64,000 nt of DNA, taken from Salipiger bermudensis (GTDB lineage: Bacteria > Pseudomonadota > Alphaproteobacteria > Rhodobacterales > Rhodobacteraceae). The notes under the pieces were generated by a model. The model had not been told where the DNA came from and made no database searches. It saw only the letters and a program-made list of their open reading frames with translations. The stretch spans positions 186,001 through 250,000 of the forward strand of contig NZ_JAIUZY010000001.1 of NCBI RefSeq assembly GCF_020171625.1. Direction: 5' to 3'. Below, piece after piece: positions 1-10,185 of this stretch. How positions within the stretch are numbered: position 1 is the first letter of the stretch; every line of letters starts with the position of its first letter. The position numbers and the translations under genes are program-made.

Positions 1-754
1 TGATGATGAGCGGGCCCTCCCACATCTTGCGGAACTCGCGGATGCGGTCCCAGTTCAGCGCCTGATCGAAGCTCTGGGCGGTCCAGGTCGCCAGGCTCGA
101 GGGGTCCTCGACGCCCTTGGCGTGGCCGACGATATTGCCGAAGAAGCGCCGCTTGGTCTGCAGCATCTCCAGCCCCCAGGGCACCTTGGTCATCATGTTG
201 GCCACGGATTTCGGCGTCAGCTTGGGTGGGGCGGAGAGGCCGTTCTTGATGTCCTTGTGGCGCTGGCCCAGCAGCTGCAGGTCGACGGTGATCACCGCCG
301 CCGAGCAGTTCGCCGCCTTGGCGCGGTCGAACAGGCGCTGCATGAAATCGTCGTCCTTGAGTGTGTAGACCTGCATCCAGAACGGCGCCGAGGTGTTCTC
401 GGCCACGTCCTCGATCGAGCAGATCGACATGGTCGAGAGGCAATAGGGCACGCCGAATTTCTCGGCGGCGCGGGCGGCGTGGATCTCGCCATCGGCGTGC
501 TGCATCCCGGTCAGACCCACCGGCGCCAGCGCCACCGGCATCGCCGCATCCTGTCCGATGAGCGTCGTCGCGGTGGAGCGGCCCGTCATGTCGATGGCGA
601 CGCGCTGGCGCAGGTAGATGTCGTCGAAATCCGAGCTGTTCTCGCGGAAGGTCTGCTCGCTCCAGCTGCCGGATTCGCAATAGTCGTAGAACATCTTGGG
701 GACGCGGCGGCGGTAGATCCGCTTGAGGTCCTCGATTTCGGTGATGTGGGGCAT
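1..754 (-). CDS. lldD: FMN-dependent L-lactate dehydrogenase, 3' end outside the window
   Basis: Oxidises L-lactate (or a related alpha-hydroxy acid) to pyruvate with FMN, passing electrons to the respiratory chain at the membrane. The first 251 residues are visible. The start MPHITEIEDLKRIYRRRVPK and the following FYDYCESGS, APVGLTGMQHADGE and STMSICSIEDVA stretches are typical of the alpha-hydroxy-acid oxidising TIM-barrel family. The reading frame stays open to base 1, so the catalytic His/Arg half is missing because the window ends, not because the gene is broken. The ATG at 754 follows GAAGGA at about 8 bases. The family also contains glycolate and mandelate enzymes, so the substrate is inferred from the LldD-like N-terminus. 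Confidence 0.85.
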   Translation of the reverse strand, partial: MPHITEIEDLKRIYRRRVPKMFYDYCESGSWSEQTFRENSSDFDDIYLRQRVAIDMTGRSTATTLIGQDAAMPVALAPVGLTGMQHADGEIHAARAAEKFGVPYCLSTMSICSIEDVAENTSAPFWMQVYTLKDDDFMQRLFDRAKAANCSAAVITVDLQLLGQRHKDIKNGLSAPPKLTPKSVANMMTKVPWGLEMLQTKRRFFGNIVGHAKGVEDPSSLATWTAQSFDQALNWDRIREFRKMWEGPLII

Positions 755-875
755 GGACGGGTCCTTCAGCGCGATGCGGTCAGGTTTGATTACCAATTCG
801 CGACAGTTTGCGCAATCTACCGATCTGGACATTTCCCCGCCCGGTCGGGTTAGTGGCGGCCGGGGAGGTCGGTGA

Positions 876-1664
876 GTGCAGTCAGGGGACGATGCGATGA
901 TCCTATGGGGCCTTCTGGCCAGTCTCGGAGCCGGTCTGATGACCGGGGTGGGGGCGCTGCCTGTGCTGTTCGGGCGCGAGATATCGCGCCGGACCAATGA
1001 CATGATGCTGGGCTTCGCGGCGGGGGTGATGATCTCGGCCTCGTTCTTTTCGCTGATCCTGCCGGGCATCGACCAGGGCGAGGTGATCTTCGGCTCGACC
1101 GTGACGGCGGCGCTGATGGCGGCTGCGGGCATCGCGCTCGGGGCAGCCACGGTCGCGGGGATCAACCGCTGGGTGCCGCACGAGCATTTCGTCTCCGGCC
1201 CCGAAGGCGCCGATCCCGGCGCGCTGTCGAAGCTGTGGCTGTTCATTCTCGCGATCACCATCCACAATTTCCCCGAGGGCATGGCGGTGGGCGTGGGCTT
1301 CGGCGGCGGGGACGTGACCAACGGCATGTCGCTGGCCACCGGCATCGGGCTGCAGAACGCGCCGGAGGGCCTCGCGGTGGCTTTGGCCCTGCGGGGGCAG
1401 GGCTATGGTCGGCTGCGCAGCGTGTGGTACGCCACGCTGACCGGGCTGGTCGAGCCGATCGGCGGTCTCATCGGCGTGGCGGCGGTGTCGGTCTCTGTCT
1501 ACGTGCTGCCGGTCGGGCTGACCTTCGCCGCGGGTGCCATGCTCTTCATCATCAGCCACGAGATCATTCCCGAAACCCACCGCCACGGGCACCAGAACCG
1601 CGCCACCACCGGGCTTCTGGTCGGGCTGATCCTGATGATGTTCCTCGACGTGACGCTGGGCTGA
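876..1664 (+). CDS. ZIP-family divalent metal transporter (ZupT-like)
   Basis: Inner-membrane importer of zinc and perhaps other divalent metals. The 262-residue protein is almost entirely hydrophobic helices, with the ZIP signature HNFPEG in the fourth helix and HEIIPE in the fifth, which together form the metal site. LQNAPEG repeats the helix pattern. Two starts are possible: GTG at 876 with GGGGAGG 7 bases upstream, and ATG at 897 with AGGGGA 7 bases upstream. The ATG begins right at the first membrane helix ([13 protein letters not shown]) and may be the real one. The gene stands alone, divergent from lldD. Metal specificity cannot be read from the sequence. Confidence 0.85.
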   Translation: MQSGDDAMILWGLLASLGAGLMTGVGALPVLFGREISRRTNDMMLGFAAGVMISASFFSLILPGIDQGEVIFGSTVTAALMAAAGIALGAATVAGINRWVPHEHFVSGPEGADPGALSKLWLFILAITIHNFPEGMAVGVGFGGGDVTNGMSLATGIGLQNAPEGLAVALALRGQGYGRLRSVWYATLTGLVEPIGGLIGVAAVSVSVYVLPVGLTFAAGAMLFIISHEIIPETHRHGHQNRATTGLLVGLILMMFLDVTLG

Positions 1665-1765
1665 GGCGACGATCGTCCTGCGCGGGCGCTGGGGCGCGCG
1701 CGCGCGCCGTTTCCTTTTCACCGGCGCTCTGCTATAGCCGGGCCTCGCAACAAAGGAGGCACGAC

Positions 1766-2710
1766 ATGGCCCACAAGGTGTTCATCGACGGCGAAGCCGG
1801 TACCACGGGATTGCAGATCCGCGAGCGTCTCGAGGCGCGCGCCGATATTGCCCTGGTCCAGGTCGCCCATGAGCGCCGAAAGGACCGTGACGCGCGCTCC
1901 GAGGCCCTGGCCGAAGCCGACGTGGCGATCCTGTGCCTGCCCGACGATGCCGCGCGCGAGACCGTCGAACTGGCGGCGCCGCACGGCACCCGCATCATCG
2001 ACGCCTCGACCGCGCACCGGGTGGCCGATGACTGGGTCTTCGGCTTCGCCGAGATGGCCAAGGGGCAGCGCGCGGCGATTGCCGGCGCGCAATACGTCTC
2101 GAACCCAGGCTGCTGGTCGACCTGCGCCATCGCGCTGATCCGGCCGCTGGTCGAGGCGGGGATCCTCGCGCCGGATGCGGGCCCGGCAATCTCGGGCGTG
2201 TCGGGCTATACCGGCGGGGGCAAGGCGATGATCGCCGAGTTCGAGGCCGGCGAGACCGACGGCGCCTTCCTCTACGGTGTGTCGCAGGGCCACAAGCACC
2301 TGCCGGAGATCTCGAAGCACGGCCTGCTGAGCGCCGCGCCGGTGTTCGTGCCTTCCGTCGGTCACTACACGCAGGGCATGGCGGTGGCGGTGCAGCTCGC
2401 GGGGCTGGGCGCGGACGGCATTGCCGCGGCGGAGGCGGCGCTGCGCGCGGCCTACGAGGGCGAGCGCTTCGTCTCGGTCGTTGCGGCGTCGGCGCACGAG
2501 CCGCGGGTGATGCCGCAGCGCCTGAACGGCACCAACCGGCTCGAGCTGTCGGTGCATGGCAACGCGGCGAGCGGCGCGGCGGTGCTGGTGGCGGTGCTCG
2601 ACAACCTCGGTAAGGGCGCGTCCGGCGCCGCGGTGCAGAACCTCAACATCATGCTGGGCGTCGACGAGGGCGCCGGGCTCGAGGGGGCGGAGGCGCAGGC
2701 GGCCGAATAG
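1766..2710 (+). CDS. argC: N-acetyl-gamma-glutamyl-phosphate reductase, short type
   Basis: NADPH-dependent reduction of N-acetylglutamyl phosphate to the semialdehyde, the third step of arginine synthesis in the cytoplasm. The 314-residue protein starts [20 protein letters not shown] (Rossmann fold). It has the active-site cysteine in [10 protein letters not shown] and the [10 protein letters not shown] substrate loop. The length fits the short ArgC class rather than the roughly 345-residue class. ATG at 1766 has a strong AAAGGAGG ribosome site 6 bases upstream. No other arg gene is adjacent, so it is a lone biosynthetic gene. Confidence 0.93.
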   Translation: MAHKVFIDGEAGTTGLQIRERLEARADIALVQVAHERRKDRDARSEALAEADVAILCLPDDAARETVELAAPHGTRIIDASTAHRVADDWVFGFAEMAKGQRAAIAGAQYVSNPGCWSTCAIALIRPLVEAGILAPDAGPAISGVSGYTGGGKAMIAEFEAGETDGAFLYGVSQGHKHLPEISKHGLLSAAPVFVPSVGHYTQGMAVAVQLAGLGADGIAAAEAALRAAYEGERFVSVVAASAHEPRVMPQRLNGTNRLELSVHGNAASGAAVLVAVLDNLGKGASGAAVQNLNIMLGVDEGAGLEGAEAQAAE

Positions 2711-2780
2711 GACGTTGCTTGGCTTCGGGTCGCAGAAGGGGCTCTGCCTCCTGTCGCACCGGAGGCGTGCCTTTTAAATT

Positions 2781-2852
2781 AGGGGAGGGGGCGCTGCCCC
2801 CCTCTGGGCCTGCGGCCCATTCACCCCCGAGGTATTTTTGAACCAAAGAAGA
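2781..2852 (+). repeat. Dispersed intergenic repeat, copy 1
   Basis: Order of parts: a GGGGGC/GCCCCC hairpin with a GCT loop (2787-2801), a second hairpin TGGGCC-TGC-GGCCCA (2805-2819), then the conserved tail CACCCCCGAGGTATTTTTG and AACCAAAGAAG. The same order occurs inverted at 58947-59017, where the second hairpin has different but still paired bases. It lies just after argC and may help end its transcript. Confidence 0.7.
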
Positions 2853-2887
2853 TGTGGGGCTGCGCTGAGGTGGTGTCGGTAAGACAG

Positions 2888-2913
2888 AAGGGGCGTCCGG
2901 TTGGGCGCCCCTT
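2888..2913 (-). terminator. Probable terminator after trpA
   Basis: Perfect 8-base inverted repeat AAGGGGCG / CGCCCCTT with a 10-base loop, 35 bases past the trpA stop. A short T-rich stretch follows on each strand, so it may act in both directions, closing trpA and any read-through from argC. Confidence 0.6.
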
Positions 2914-2947
2914 TCTCTTCGTGCGTCGTCGTTTGGCCCTGGCGGGC

Positions 2948-3739
2948 TCAGGCGCGGTGGGCGCCGTCGGCGAGGGATTTCACGAAGGCGAGCACCTCTT
3001 CGGTGGGTTTGCCCTCGGCCTGGGCGGCAACGATGGCGGAGCCCACGACGCAGCCATCGGCGACGCCGGCGATGCTCTCGGAGGTTTCGGGCGTGCGGAT
3101 GCCGAAGCCCACGATGACCGGCAGGTCGGTCTTGGCCTTGATGCGCGCCACTTCCGGGGCGACGTCGGCGGCTTGTGCGGCAGCGGCGCCCGTGATGCCG
3201 GTGATCGAGACGTAGTAGACGAACCCGGAGGTGTTCTGCAGCACCTTGGGCAGGCGCTTGTCATCGGTGGTCGGGGTGGCGAGGCGGATGAAGTTGAGGC
3301 CCGCCTTCTGCGCCGGGAGGCAGAGCTCGTCGTCTTCCTCGGGGGGCAGGTCGACCACGATCAGCCCGTCGATGCCGGCCTCGTTGGCGTCCTCGAGGAA
3401 GCGCTCGACGCCGTGGTGGTAGATCGGGTTGTAGTAGCCCATCAGCACGATCGGGGTCGTGTCGTCGCCGGTGCGGAAGTCGCGCACCATCTGCAGCGTC
3501 CGTTCCAGCGTCTGGCCCGCCTCAAGGGCGCGCTGGCCGGCAAGCTGGATGGTCGGGCCGTCGGCCATCGGGTCGGTGAAGGGCTGGCCGAGCTCGATGA
3601 TGTCGACGCCGGCGGCGGGCAGGCCCTTCACCAGCTCGAGCGAACGGTCGTAGTCGGGATCGCCGGCCATGACATAGGCGACGAAGGCCTTCTTGCCCTC
3701 TGCGCGGAGCGCGGCGAATTTTGCGTCGATGCGGGTCAT
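2948..3739 (-). CDS. trpA: Tryptophan synthase alpha subunit
   Basis: Cleaves indole-3-glycerol phosphate to indole and glyceraldehyde 3-phosphate; the indole goes by tunnel to TrpB. The 263-residue TIM barrel is of normal length. The catalytic glutamate is in [19 protein letters not shown], which also carries the catalytic aspartate (DPMADGP). The phosphate-binding GFGIRTPE and GSAIV loops follow near the C-terminus. ATG at 3739 starts [19 protein letters not shown], the usual N-terminus; an upstream in-frame ATG would add about 31 residues unlike the family. trpB and trpF are not next to it, so the gene is separate from the rest of the pathway here. Confidence 0.95.
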   Translation of the reverse strand: MTRIDAKFAALRAEGKKAFVAYVMAGDPDYDRSLELVKGLPAAGVDIIELGQPFTDPMADGPTIQLAGQRALEAGQTLERTLQMVRDFRTGDDTTPIVLMGYYNPIYHHGVERFLEDANEAGIDGLIVVDLPPEEDDELCLPAQKAGLNFIRLATPTTDDKRLPKVLQNTSGFVYYVSITGITGAAAAQAADVAPEVARIKAKTDLPVIVGFGIRTPETSESIAGVADGCVVGSAIVAAQAEGKPTEEVLAFVKSLADGAHRA

Positions 3740-3898
3740 GGCGGTCCTTCCCTGATGCTCGCGGCAGGTCTGCCGGAATGGCGGGCGGAAATCAATAAGC
3801 TGTGCGCCGGGAGGCGGGCGCTTTCTTGACACCGGTCAAGGCGGCGCACAGCCTGCGAGGGGTAGGGATGTGAGCAGGACCGAGAGGAAAGCCATCCG

Positions 3899-4876
3899 AT
3901 GAGCGCAACGCCCCCCGAGACCGACACCGCCGCCCATATCCCGACCCGGACGGAGACCGACGCCCCGGCGCCCGATGGCGCAGCCGCCGCCGCGCCGCGC
4001 AGCGCGCGCCGGATGGCCCCGACCCCGGACGAGATCAGGCGCGCCTTCGAGACCGGCGCCTATCCCTACGACACCAAGATGTCGACCAAGAGCTACGAGC
4101 ACCAGAAGGCGCAGCTTCAGGCCGAGCTACTCAAGGTGCAGCTGTGGTTCCAGCAGACCGGCCAGAAGGCCGTCCTGCTGTTCGAGGGCCGGGACGCCGC
4201 CGGCAAGGGCGGCACCATCAAGCGCTTCACCGAGCATCTCAACCCGCGCCACGCCCGGGTGGTGGCGCTCAACAAGCCGTCCGAGCTGGAGCGCGGGCAG
4301 TGGTATTTCCAGCGCTATATCGAGCATCTGCCCACCGCCGGGGAAATCGTGCTCTACGACCGGTCGTGGTACAACCGCGCCGGCGTCGAACGGGTGATGG
4401 GGTTCTGCGCGCCCAACGACTATCTCGAGTTCATGCGCCAGACGCCGGAACTCGAGCGGATGCTGGTGCGGTCGGGGATCAAGCTCTTCAAGTACTGGTT
4501 CTCGGTGACGCAGGAAGAGCAGCGCCGGCGCTTCGAGAGCCGCGAGACCGACCCGCTCAAGCAGTGGAAGCTGTCGCCGATCGACAAGGCGAGCCTTGGC
4601 CGGTGGGACGATTACACCGAGGCCAAGGAAGCGATGTTCTTCTACACCGACACCGCCGATGCGCCCTGGGTGGTGATCAAGTCGGATGACAAGAAACGCG
4701 CGCGCCTGAATTGCATGCGGCATTTCCTGTCGCTGCTGGACTACCCCGGCAAGGACCGACACATCGCCGCGCCGCCCGACCCGCTGATCGTCGGCGGGGC
4801 GGGGCATGTGATCCATCGCGCTGACCACATCCTCGGCACCGCGCTGCATCCGGACACCCGTCACGCCGAGGGCTGA
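3899..4876 (+). CDS. ppk2: Polyphosphate kinase 2 family protein
   Basis: Transfers phosphate between polyphosphate and nucleotides, usually making GTP or ATP from the diphosphate. The 325-residue protein has a roughly 60-residue Pro/Ala-rich disordered N-terminus and then one PPK2 domain. Walker A is GRDAAGKGG near residue 100, the lid/Walker B stretch is YDRSWYNRAGVERVMGF near residue 158, and KYWFSVTQEEQ and PLKQWKLSP are family signatures. One domain points to class I PPK2. The start has GAGAGGA about 8 bases upstream. It is divergent from trpA across about 160 bases. Preference for GDP or ADP cannot be told from sequence alone. Confidence 0.9.
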   Translation: MSATPPETDTAAHIPTRTETDAPAPDGAAAAAPRSARRMAPTPDEIRRAFETGAYPYDTKMSTKSYEHQKAQLQAELLKVQLWFQQTGQKAVLLFEGRDAAGKGGTIKRFTEHLNPRHARVVALNKPSELERGQWYFQRYIEHLPTAGEIVLYDRSWYNRAGVERVMGFCAPNDYLEFMRQTPELERMLVRSGIKLFKYWFSVTQEEQRRRFESRETDPLKQWKLSPIDKASLGRWDDYTEAKEAMFFYTDTADAPWVVIKSDDKKRARLNCMRHFLSLLDYPGKDRHIAAPPDPLIVGGAGHVIHRADHILGTALHPDTRHAEG

Positions 4877-4886
4877 GAGGCGCGTC

Positions 4887-5528
4887 TCACAGATGCCGGG
4901 CGAGCCAGTCCTGCAGGGGCGAGAACCGGTCGAAGGTCTGCGCGAGCGTGGCCTCGGGGTCGCGCGCCAGCGCCTCGAAGAGATCGTCGGACCACGCCAC
5001 GCAGCCGGACCGGCGCAGCAGGTCCGCGCGCGGATGCGAGGCCGGGTAGGGCGCTGGCACATCGCTCAGGGTCGCGGCGTCGAGCCTCGCGTTCAAACGC
5101 CCGAGCACGGTGGTGAGCGCGTCTCCGGCGACGCCCGCCACCGACTGCCGCCACGACAGGGACTGGTCACCGTCGAACGCCATCACGCCGGCCCCGGCGG
5201 TGGCATAGTCGGGCGAGAGCCCGAAATACCAGCTGCGCCCGCCGGGCAGGGTCCAGGCGGCGTGAAGATGGGTGTAGAACGGCGTCTTGTCACCGGAAAA
5301 CCGCACGTCGCGATGCGGGCGGAACAGCTTGCCGCGCACCGGACGACCTGCGGCGGCGGCCAGCCGCGCAGAGAGGCGGTCGACCAGCATTTCGGCGGGG
5401 CGCCTCACCTCGCTGTCGTAGCGCTGCTTGTTGCGGCGGAACCAGTCGCGGTCGTTGTTGGCGGCAAGATCGGCCAGGAAGCGCCGGGTGTGGGGGGCAA
5501 AATCGGTCAGGTCAATCTGCGCGATCAT
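4887..5528 (-). CDS. DUF2461 (TIGR02453) family protein
   Basis: A 213-residue soluble protein of a widespread family with no settled function. Family marks are the N-terminal FLADLAANNDRDWFRRNK, then FRPHRDVRFSGDKTPFYTH and SWYFGLSPD. The start at 5528 (MIAQIDLTDFAPHTRRFL) begins at the usual domain edge; a longer in-frame start would add 31 atypical residues. It converges on ppk2 with only 10 bases between stops, so the two transcripts probably share their 3' region. No function is proposed. Confidence 0.8.
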   Translation of the reverse strand: MIAQIDLTDFAPHTRRFLADLAANNDRDWFRRNKQRYDSEVRRPAEMLVDRLSARLAAAAGRPVRGKLFRPHRDVRFSGDKTPFYTHLHAAWTLPGGRSWYFGLSPDYATAGAGVMAFDGDQSLSWRQSVAGVAGDALTTVLGRLNARLDAATLSDVPAPYPASHPRADLLRRSGCVAWSDDLFEALARDPEATLAQTFDRFSPLQDWLARHL

Positions 5529-5650
5529 CGCGCGGCTCCAATCCTTGAAAAACAATATGACTCGTACGTAACAGCTCACCATAGCACAGCTCCGCCGATG
5601 TGATCCAAGGAACCTTGCCAAGGGCGCCCGGCGCGGCTAGTCCGAAGCCC

Positions 5651-6283
5651 ATGACACGCTGGATCGCCTGCATTCCGCTGCTACTGTCCGCTTCGCAGGC
5701 GGTCGCGCATCCGCATGTCTTCGTCGACAGTGCCCTGCGGATCGAGACCGATGCCGCGCGCAACGTTACCGGGGTCGAGCTGAGCTGGGCCTATGACGAG
5801 TTCTTCACGCTGCTGATCTTCGAGGACATGGGGCTCGACCCGGATGGCGACGGTCAGCTCACCGAGGACGAACTGGCGCAGCTTCAGGGCTTCGAGACCG
5901 ACAACTGGCCCTCGGATTTCGAGGGCGATCTCTACCTTTCCTCAGAGGGGGAGGCCGTGACGCTCGGCGCGCCGGAGCCGCGTGAGACGCGGGTCGAGGA
6001 CGGGCGCATCATCTCGGCGCATTTCCGTCCCGTGAACGGCGTTGCCGCCGACGGGCTCGAGGTCCGGCAGTACGATCCGACCTTCTACGTGGCCTACGAG
6101 ATCACCCGCGGCGTCGAGATCGCCGCGCCCTGCCGTGCCGAGATCGAGAAGCCCGACCGCGACGCCGCCGACGCCTACGTCCAGAAGGAGCTCGAGCGCG
6201 TGCCGGAGGACCAGTTCGAGGTGCTCGAGGTCGGGGAACAATATGCCGACAGGATCAGCCTGACATGCGACCCGTCCTCCTGA
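5651..6283 (+). CDS. DUF1007 periplasmic protein paired with a NicO exporter
   Basis: A 210-residue exported protein. [20 protein letters not shown] is a signal peptide, with HPHVFVD directly after the cleavage region; those His residues could bind metal. [11 protein letters not shown] resembles an EF-hand-like acidic loop, and the middle is rich in acidic residues. The stop overlaps the start of the NicO gene by 19 bases, so the pair is translated together. DUF1007 proteins are known neighbours of nickel/cobalt or zinc NicO transporters, so a periplasmic metal-binding partner is the likely role, by inference. Confidence 0.8.
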   Translation: MTRWIACIPLLLSASQAVAHPHVFVDSALRIETDAARNVTGVELSWAYDEFFTLLIFEDMGLDPDGDGQLTEDELAQLQGFETDNWPSDFEGDLYLSSEGEAVTLGAPEPRETRVEDGRIISAHFRPVNGVAADGLEVRQYDPTFYVAYEITRGVEIAAPCRAEIEKPDRDAADAYVQKELERVPEDQFEVLEVGEQYADRISLTCDPSS

Positions 6284-7206
6284 TCGGCGCCGCCGCGGTG
6301 GCGGCGCTGGCGGTCTGGCTCTGGGGATTTGGCGGCGCGGCCTGGGTCGAAGCCGCCGCGGTGCAGGGCCAGCGCGAGGCGCAGGTGGCGATGGCGCGCG
6401 GGCTCAGGGCGCTGCGCGCGGGCGAGCCCGGGGCGCTGACGGCGCTTCTGGGCCTGTGCTTCGCCTACGGTTTCTTCCACGCCGCGGGGCCCGGTCATGG
6501 CAAGCTGCTGATCGGCGGCTACGGTGTCGGGCGCCGCGTGCCGGTGCTGCGGCTGTCGACGCTGGCGCTGCTGTCGAGCCTTGCGCAGGCGGCGGGCGCG
6601 GTGGTGCTGGTCTATGCCGGACTCTGGGTGCTTGGCTGGGGGCGCGAGCAGCTCACCGACGCGGCAGAGGACTGGTTCGCCCCCGCAAGCTACGCCGCCA
6701 TCGGGCTGATCGGGCTGTGGCTGGTGCTGCGCGGCGGGCGCAAGCTGCTGACGCGGGCGGAGACCGGACACGCACACGAACACGCACATGGCGACCACCA
6801 TCACCACGCGCACGCCGATCATCACGGGCCGGGCGAGGTCTGTGCGAGCTGCGGCCACGCCCACGGCCCCAGCCTCGAGCAGGTCGAGCAGGTCCACTCG
6901 CTGCGCGATGCGCTGCTGCTGATCGGGGCCATCGCGCTGCGCCCCTGCACCGGGGCGCTGTTCCTGCTGATCCTGACCTGGCGCATGGGCATCGTCTCTG
7001 CCGGCATTCTCGGCACCTTCGCCATGGGGCTCGGCACCGCGACGGTCACGGTGGCGGTGGCGCTGGCCTCTGTCACGCTGCGCGAGGGCGCGCTTAGCCG
7101 CCTTACCGCGGGGCCGGGCGCGCTGCGGGTGATGGGCGCCATCGAGGCCGCCGCGGGCGCGGTGATCGCCATCCTCGCGGCGCAGGTGGTGTTGCACGCC
7201 ATCTAG
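6265..7206 (+). CDS. NicO/RcnA-type nickel-cobalt (metal) transporter
   Basis: A 313-residue inner-membrane protein with about six helices. [17 protein letters not shown] is the NicO helix motif (HAxGPGHGK), and [12 protein letters not shown] is the second family signature. Between helices sits a very His-rich cytoplasmic or periplasmic loop ([19 protein letters not shown]) followed by CASCGHAHG, clearly suited to binding metal. It is translationally coupled to the DUF1007 protein. RcnA relatives export nickel and cobalt; direction and metal are inferred from family. Confidence 0.87.
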   Translation: MRPVLLIGAAAVAALAVWLWGFGGAAWVEAAAVQGQREAQVAMARGLRALRAGEPGALTALLGLCFAYGFFHAAGPGHGKLLIGGYGVGRRVPVLRLSTLALLSSLAQAAGAVVLVYAGLWVLGWGREQLTDAAEDWFAPASYAAIGLIGLWLVLRGGRKLLTRAETGHAHEHAHGDHHHHAHADHHGPGEVCASCGHAHGPSLEQVEQVHSLRDALLLIGAIALRPCTGALFLLILTWRMGIVSAGILGTFAMGLGTATVTVAVALASVTLREGALSRLTAGPGALRVMGAIEAAAGAVIAILAAQVVLHAI

Positions 7207-7280
7207 GGGCGAGGCGGCGTGGTCGGGCGGTCCAGACGCTGGACTTGCCTGCGCGGGATGCGCCCTCTAAAGCCCAAATC

Positions 7281-8645
7281 ATGAGCACTGCAAAAACACA
7301 TCTGGCCCACGCGCGGGAGATGCTTCTCCTTGGCTTGCCGCTGATCGGCGGCCACGTGGCGCAGCTTGCCATCATGTTCACCGACACCGCGATGATTGGG
7401 CGCTACGGCGTGGCCGAGCTGGCGGCGCTGACGCTGGCCGGCACGGTGTTCTCGCTGTTCTTCCTGTTCGGTTCGGGCTTTGCCTGGGCGGTGATGCCGA
7501 TGGTGGCCAGCTTTGACGCCAGCAACGACCACCCTCAGATCCGCCGCGCGACCCGCATGGGGCTGTGGCTCTCGGCGGGGTTCTTCGCTCTGGTGATGCC
7601 GCTGCTGTGGTTCTCGGGGAGCCTTCTGCTGGCGCTGGGGCAGGCGCCGCAGGTGGCCGCCGACGCTCAGACCTACCTGCGCATCGCCGGCTGGGGACTG
7701 CTGCCGGCGCTCGGCGTGATGGTGTTCAAGAGCTTCCTCGCCGCGCTCGAGCACACCCGCGTGGTGTTCTGGATCACCGTCGTCGCCGCGATCGCCAACG
7801 GCATCGCCAATTACGCGCTGATCTTCGGCAACTGGGGCGCGCCCGAGCTTGGCATCCGGGGCGCCGCCGTGGCCTCGCTGGTGGCGCATGGCTGTTCGCT
7901 GATCGGCGTCGTGGCCTATGCAAGGCTGCGCCTGCCGCAGTACCCGCTCTGGCGCCGCTTCTGGCGGCCCGATCTCGAGATGCTGCGCGAGGTCTTTGCC
8001 CTCGGCTGGCCGATCGGTCTGACGACGCTGGCCGAGGTCGGGCTGTTCGCCGCCACCGCCATCCTGATCGGTTGGATCGGTCCGGCGCCGCTGGCCGCGC
8101 ATGGCATCGCGCTGCAGCTCTCGGGGCTGACCTTCATGGTGCATCTCGGCCTCGCCAACGTCGCCACCGTGCGGGCCGGGCAGGCGCGCGGGCGCGGCGA
8201 TACCGAGCGCCTGAAGCGCGACGCCCACATGCTCTTCGCGCTCTCGATCGCCACGGTCGTGCTCACCGTGATCGCCTTCGTCACCATTCCCGAACTGCTC
8301 ATCGGCCTGTTCATCTCGCCCGACGATCCGCAGCGGGCCGAGATCATCTCCATCGGCGTGCTGCTGCTGCTGGTCGCGGCGCTGTTCCAGCTGGTCGACG
8401 CGCTGCAGGTGATCTCGCTCGGCATCCTGCGCGGGCTGCACGACACCCGCGCGCCGATGATCATCGCGGGGCTCTCCTATTGGGGGCTGGGGCTGCCGGC
8501 GGCCTACGTGCTGGGCTTCCCGGCGGGGTTCGGCTTTGTCGGCGTCTGGTTCGGTCTGGTGATCGGCCTCGGCATGGCCGCGATCCTCCTGATGCACCGC
8601 TTCTTCACCCGCGCGGGCACCGGCCCGACGGCGGGTCTCGTCTGA
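7281..8645 (+). CDS. MATE-family efflux transporter
   Basis: A 454-residue membrane protein with twelve predicted helices in two similar halves. GLPLIGGHVAQLAIMFTDTAMIGRYG in helices 1-2 and WPIGLTTLAEVGLFAATAIL at the start of the second half are the DinF/NorM-type MATE pattern. Such proteins export cationic drugs or metabolites in exchange for Na+ or H+. The ATG at 7281 lacks a clear ribosome site, but earlier in-frame codons would add residues unlike the family. It stands alone between nicO and ychF. Confidence 0.88.
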   Translation: MSTAKTHLAHAREMLLLGLPLIGGHVAQLAIMFTDTAMIGRYGVAELAALTLAGTVFSLFFLFGSGFAWAVMPMVASFDASNDHPQIRRATRMGLWLSAGFFALVMPLLWFSGSLLLALGQAPQVAADAQTYLRIAGWGLLPALGVMVFKSFLAALEHTRVVFWITVVAAIANGIANYALIFGNWGAPELGIRGAAVASLVAHGCSLIGVVAYARLRLPQYPLWRRFWRPDLEMLREVFALGWPIGLTTLAEVGLFAATAILIGWIGPAPLAAHGIALQLSGLTFMVHLGLANVATVRAGQARGRGDTERLKRDAHMLFALSIATVVLTVIAFVTIPELLIGLFISPDDPQRAEIISIGVLLLLVAALFQLVDALQVISLGILRGLHDTRAPMIIAGLSYWGLGLPAAYVLGFPAGFGFVGVWFGLVIGLGMAAILLMHRFFTRAGTGPTAGLV

Positions 8646-8727
8646 ACCGAGGGGCCCTGCAGCCTCTCTTGCGCTTGCCCCGATCCGCGCCTAGAAGGCG
8701 CCCAACCAAAGCCAGAGGAGCCGCAAG

Positions 8728-9825
8728 ATGGGATTTCGCATGGGGATCGTGGGTCTGCCCAACGTGGGCAAGTCGACCCTGTTCAACGCGCTGACCAGGA
8801 CCGCCGCGGCGCAGGCGGCGAACTTCCCGTTCTGCACCATCGAGCCCAACGTGGGCGACGTGGCGGTGCCCGATGCGCGGCTCGACCAGCTTGCCGCCAT
8901 CGCCAAGTCGCAGAACATCATTCCCACCCGCATGACCTTCGTCGACATCGCGGGTCTGGTGAAGGGCGCCTCCAAGGGCGAGGGGCTCGGCAACCAGTTT
9001 CTCGCCAACATTCGCGAGACCGACGCCATCGCCCACGTGCTGCGCTGCTTCGAGGATGACGACGTCACCCACGTCGACGGCCGCGTCGATCCGGTCTCGG
9101 ATGCCGAGACCATCGAGACCGAGCTGATCATCGCCGACATGGAGAGCCTCGAGAAGCGGCTTCAGAACATCGTCCGCAAGGTGCGCGGCGGCGACAAGGA
9201 GGCGATCCAGCAGGAGCGCCTGATGAAGGCGGCGCTGGAGATGCTCGAGCAGGGCAAGCCTGCCCGCATGGTCGAGGTCGATGCCGAGGACCGCAAGCAG
9301 TGGACCATGCTGCAACTGCTCAGCGCCAAGCCCGTACTCTATGTCTGCAACGTCGACGAGGACGAGGCCGCCACCGGCAACGCGCTCTCCGAGGCGGTGG
9401 CCAAGATGGCCGCCGAGCAGGGCAACGCTCACGTGGTGATCTCCGCCAAGATCGAGGAGGAGATCTCCCAGCTAGATGGCGAGGAAGCCGAGATGTTCCT
9501 TTCCGAGCTTGGCCTGAAGGAAGCCGGTCTCGACCGGCTGATCCGTGCCGGCTACGAGCTGCTGCACCTCGAGACCTATTTCACCGTCGGTCCCAAGGAG
9601 GCGCGCGCCTGGACCATTCGCAAGGGCACGCTGGCGCCGCAGGCCGCGGGCGTCATCCACGGCGATTTCGAGAAGGGCTTCATCCGGGCCGAGACCATCG
9701 CCTTCGACGATTTCGTGGCGCTCGGCGGCGAACAGCCCGCCAAGGAAGCCGGCAAGATGCGCGCCGAGGGCAAGACCTACACGGTCAAGGACGGTGACGT
9801 CCTGCACTTCCTCTTCAACACCTGA
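8728..9825 (+). CDS. ychF: Ribosome-binding ATPase YchF (Obg-family)
   Basis: Cytosolic P-loop protein that binds ribosomes and prefers ATP to GTP, linked to stress control of translation. The 365 residues carry G1 GLPNVGKST at 9-17, the [20 protein letters not shown] switch region, CNVDEDE in place of the usual NKxD (typical of ATP-preferring YchF) and a C-terminal TGS domain ending [12 protein letters not shown] at 8728 has AGAGGAG about 8 bases upstream. The length is normal. Confidence 0.95.
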   Translation: MGFRMGIVGLPNVGKSTLFNALTRTAAAQAANFPFCTIEPNVGDVAVPDARLDQLAAIAKSQNIIPTRMTFVDIAGLVKGASKGEGLGNQFLANIRETDAIAHVLRCFEDDDVTHVDGRVDPVSDAETIETELIIADMESLEKRLQNIVRKVRGGDKEAIQQERLMKAALEMLEQGKPARMVEVDAEDRKQWTMLQLLSAKPVLYVCNVDEDEAATGNALSEAVAKMAAEQGNAHVVISAKIEEEISQLDGEEAEMFLSELGLKEAGLDRLIRAGYELLHLETYFTVGPKEARAWTIRKGTLAPQAAGVIHGDFEKGFIRAETIAFDDFVALGGEQPAKEAGKMRAEGKTYTVKDGDVLHFLFNT

Positions 9826-10185
9826 GCTTTGCCCGGGGACGGCGCCCACGCGCCGTCCGACCGCACCGGCGCCTCTGGGCTATTCGAGACAGGCGTTGCC
9901 GGGGACGTCATGCGGCTGGCCTCGCGGGCACTTGTCGGCCACCCGATGCAGGCGCCGCCGTTTCACCCACCCGGACCGCAGGCGTGTAGCCTTACGAGAC
10001 GCCTCACCGGGGCCCGTTCTGCGCCGGCGCTTTAGCACCCCCACGCCGACGCTCGCCGGCGTCTCGGACAGGCGCGCAACACGACAGCTCTCGACCTTCC
10101 CCTTCTTCTGGCTGAAAATATCCCGGGGAGCGCGAGGGGCAGCGCCCCTCGTCTCCGGCGCCCCCACACAGCGCAAGGCTCCCTG
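9826..10185. other. 360-base gap between ychF and hyi with a hairpin and a repeat
   Basis: No gene is supported here. Near the ychF end is a 9-base perfect stem, GGACGGCGC / GCGCCGTCC with loop CCAC (9837-9858), probably the ychF transcript end although no T run follows. 9870-10095 holds nothing recognisable. 10101-10150 carries a relative of the dispersed repeat. Confidence 0.6.
10101..10150 (-). repeat. Dispersed intergenic repeat, second subtype
   Basis: Read on the minus strand: hairpin GAGGGGC-GCT-GCCCCTC, then CCCCGGGATATTTTC and CAGAAGAAGG. It has the same layout as copy 1 (GC hairpin, then GxATTTT-containing tail and an AAGAAG end) but lacks the second, variable hairpin. Confidence 0.55.

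Noticed and set aside
7203-8597. A 464-residue minus-strand frame opposite the MATE gene
   Set aside because: Gln/His/Arg-rich antisense frame; the plus strand has a full 12-helix MATE protein.
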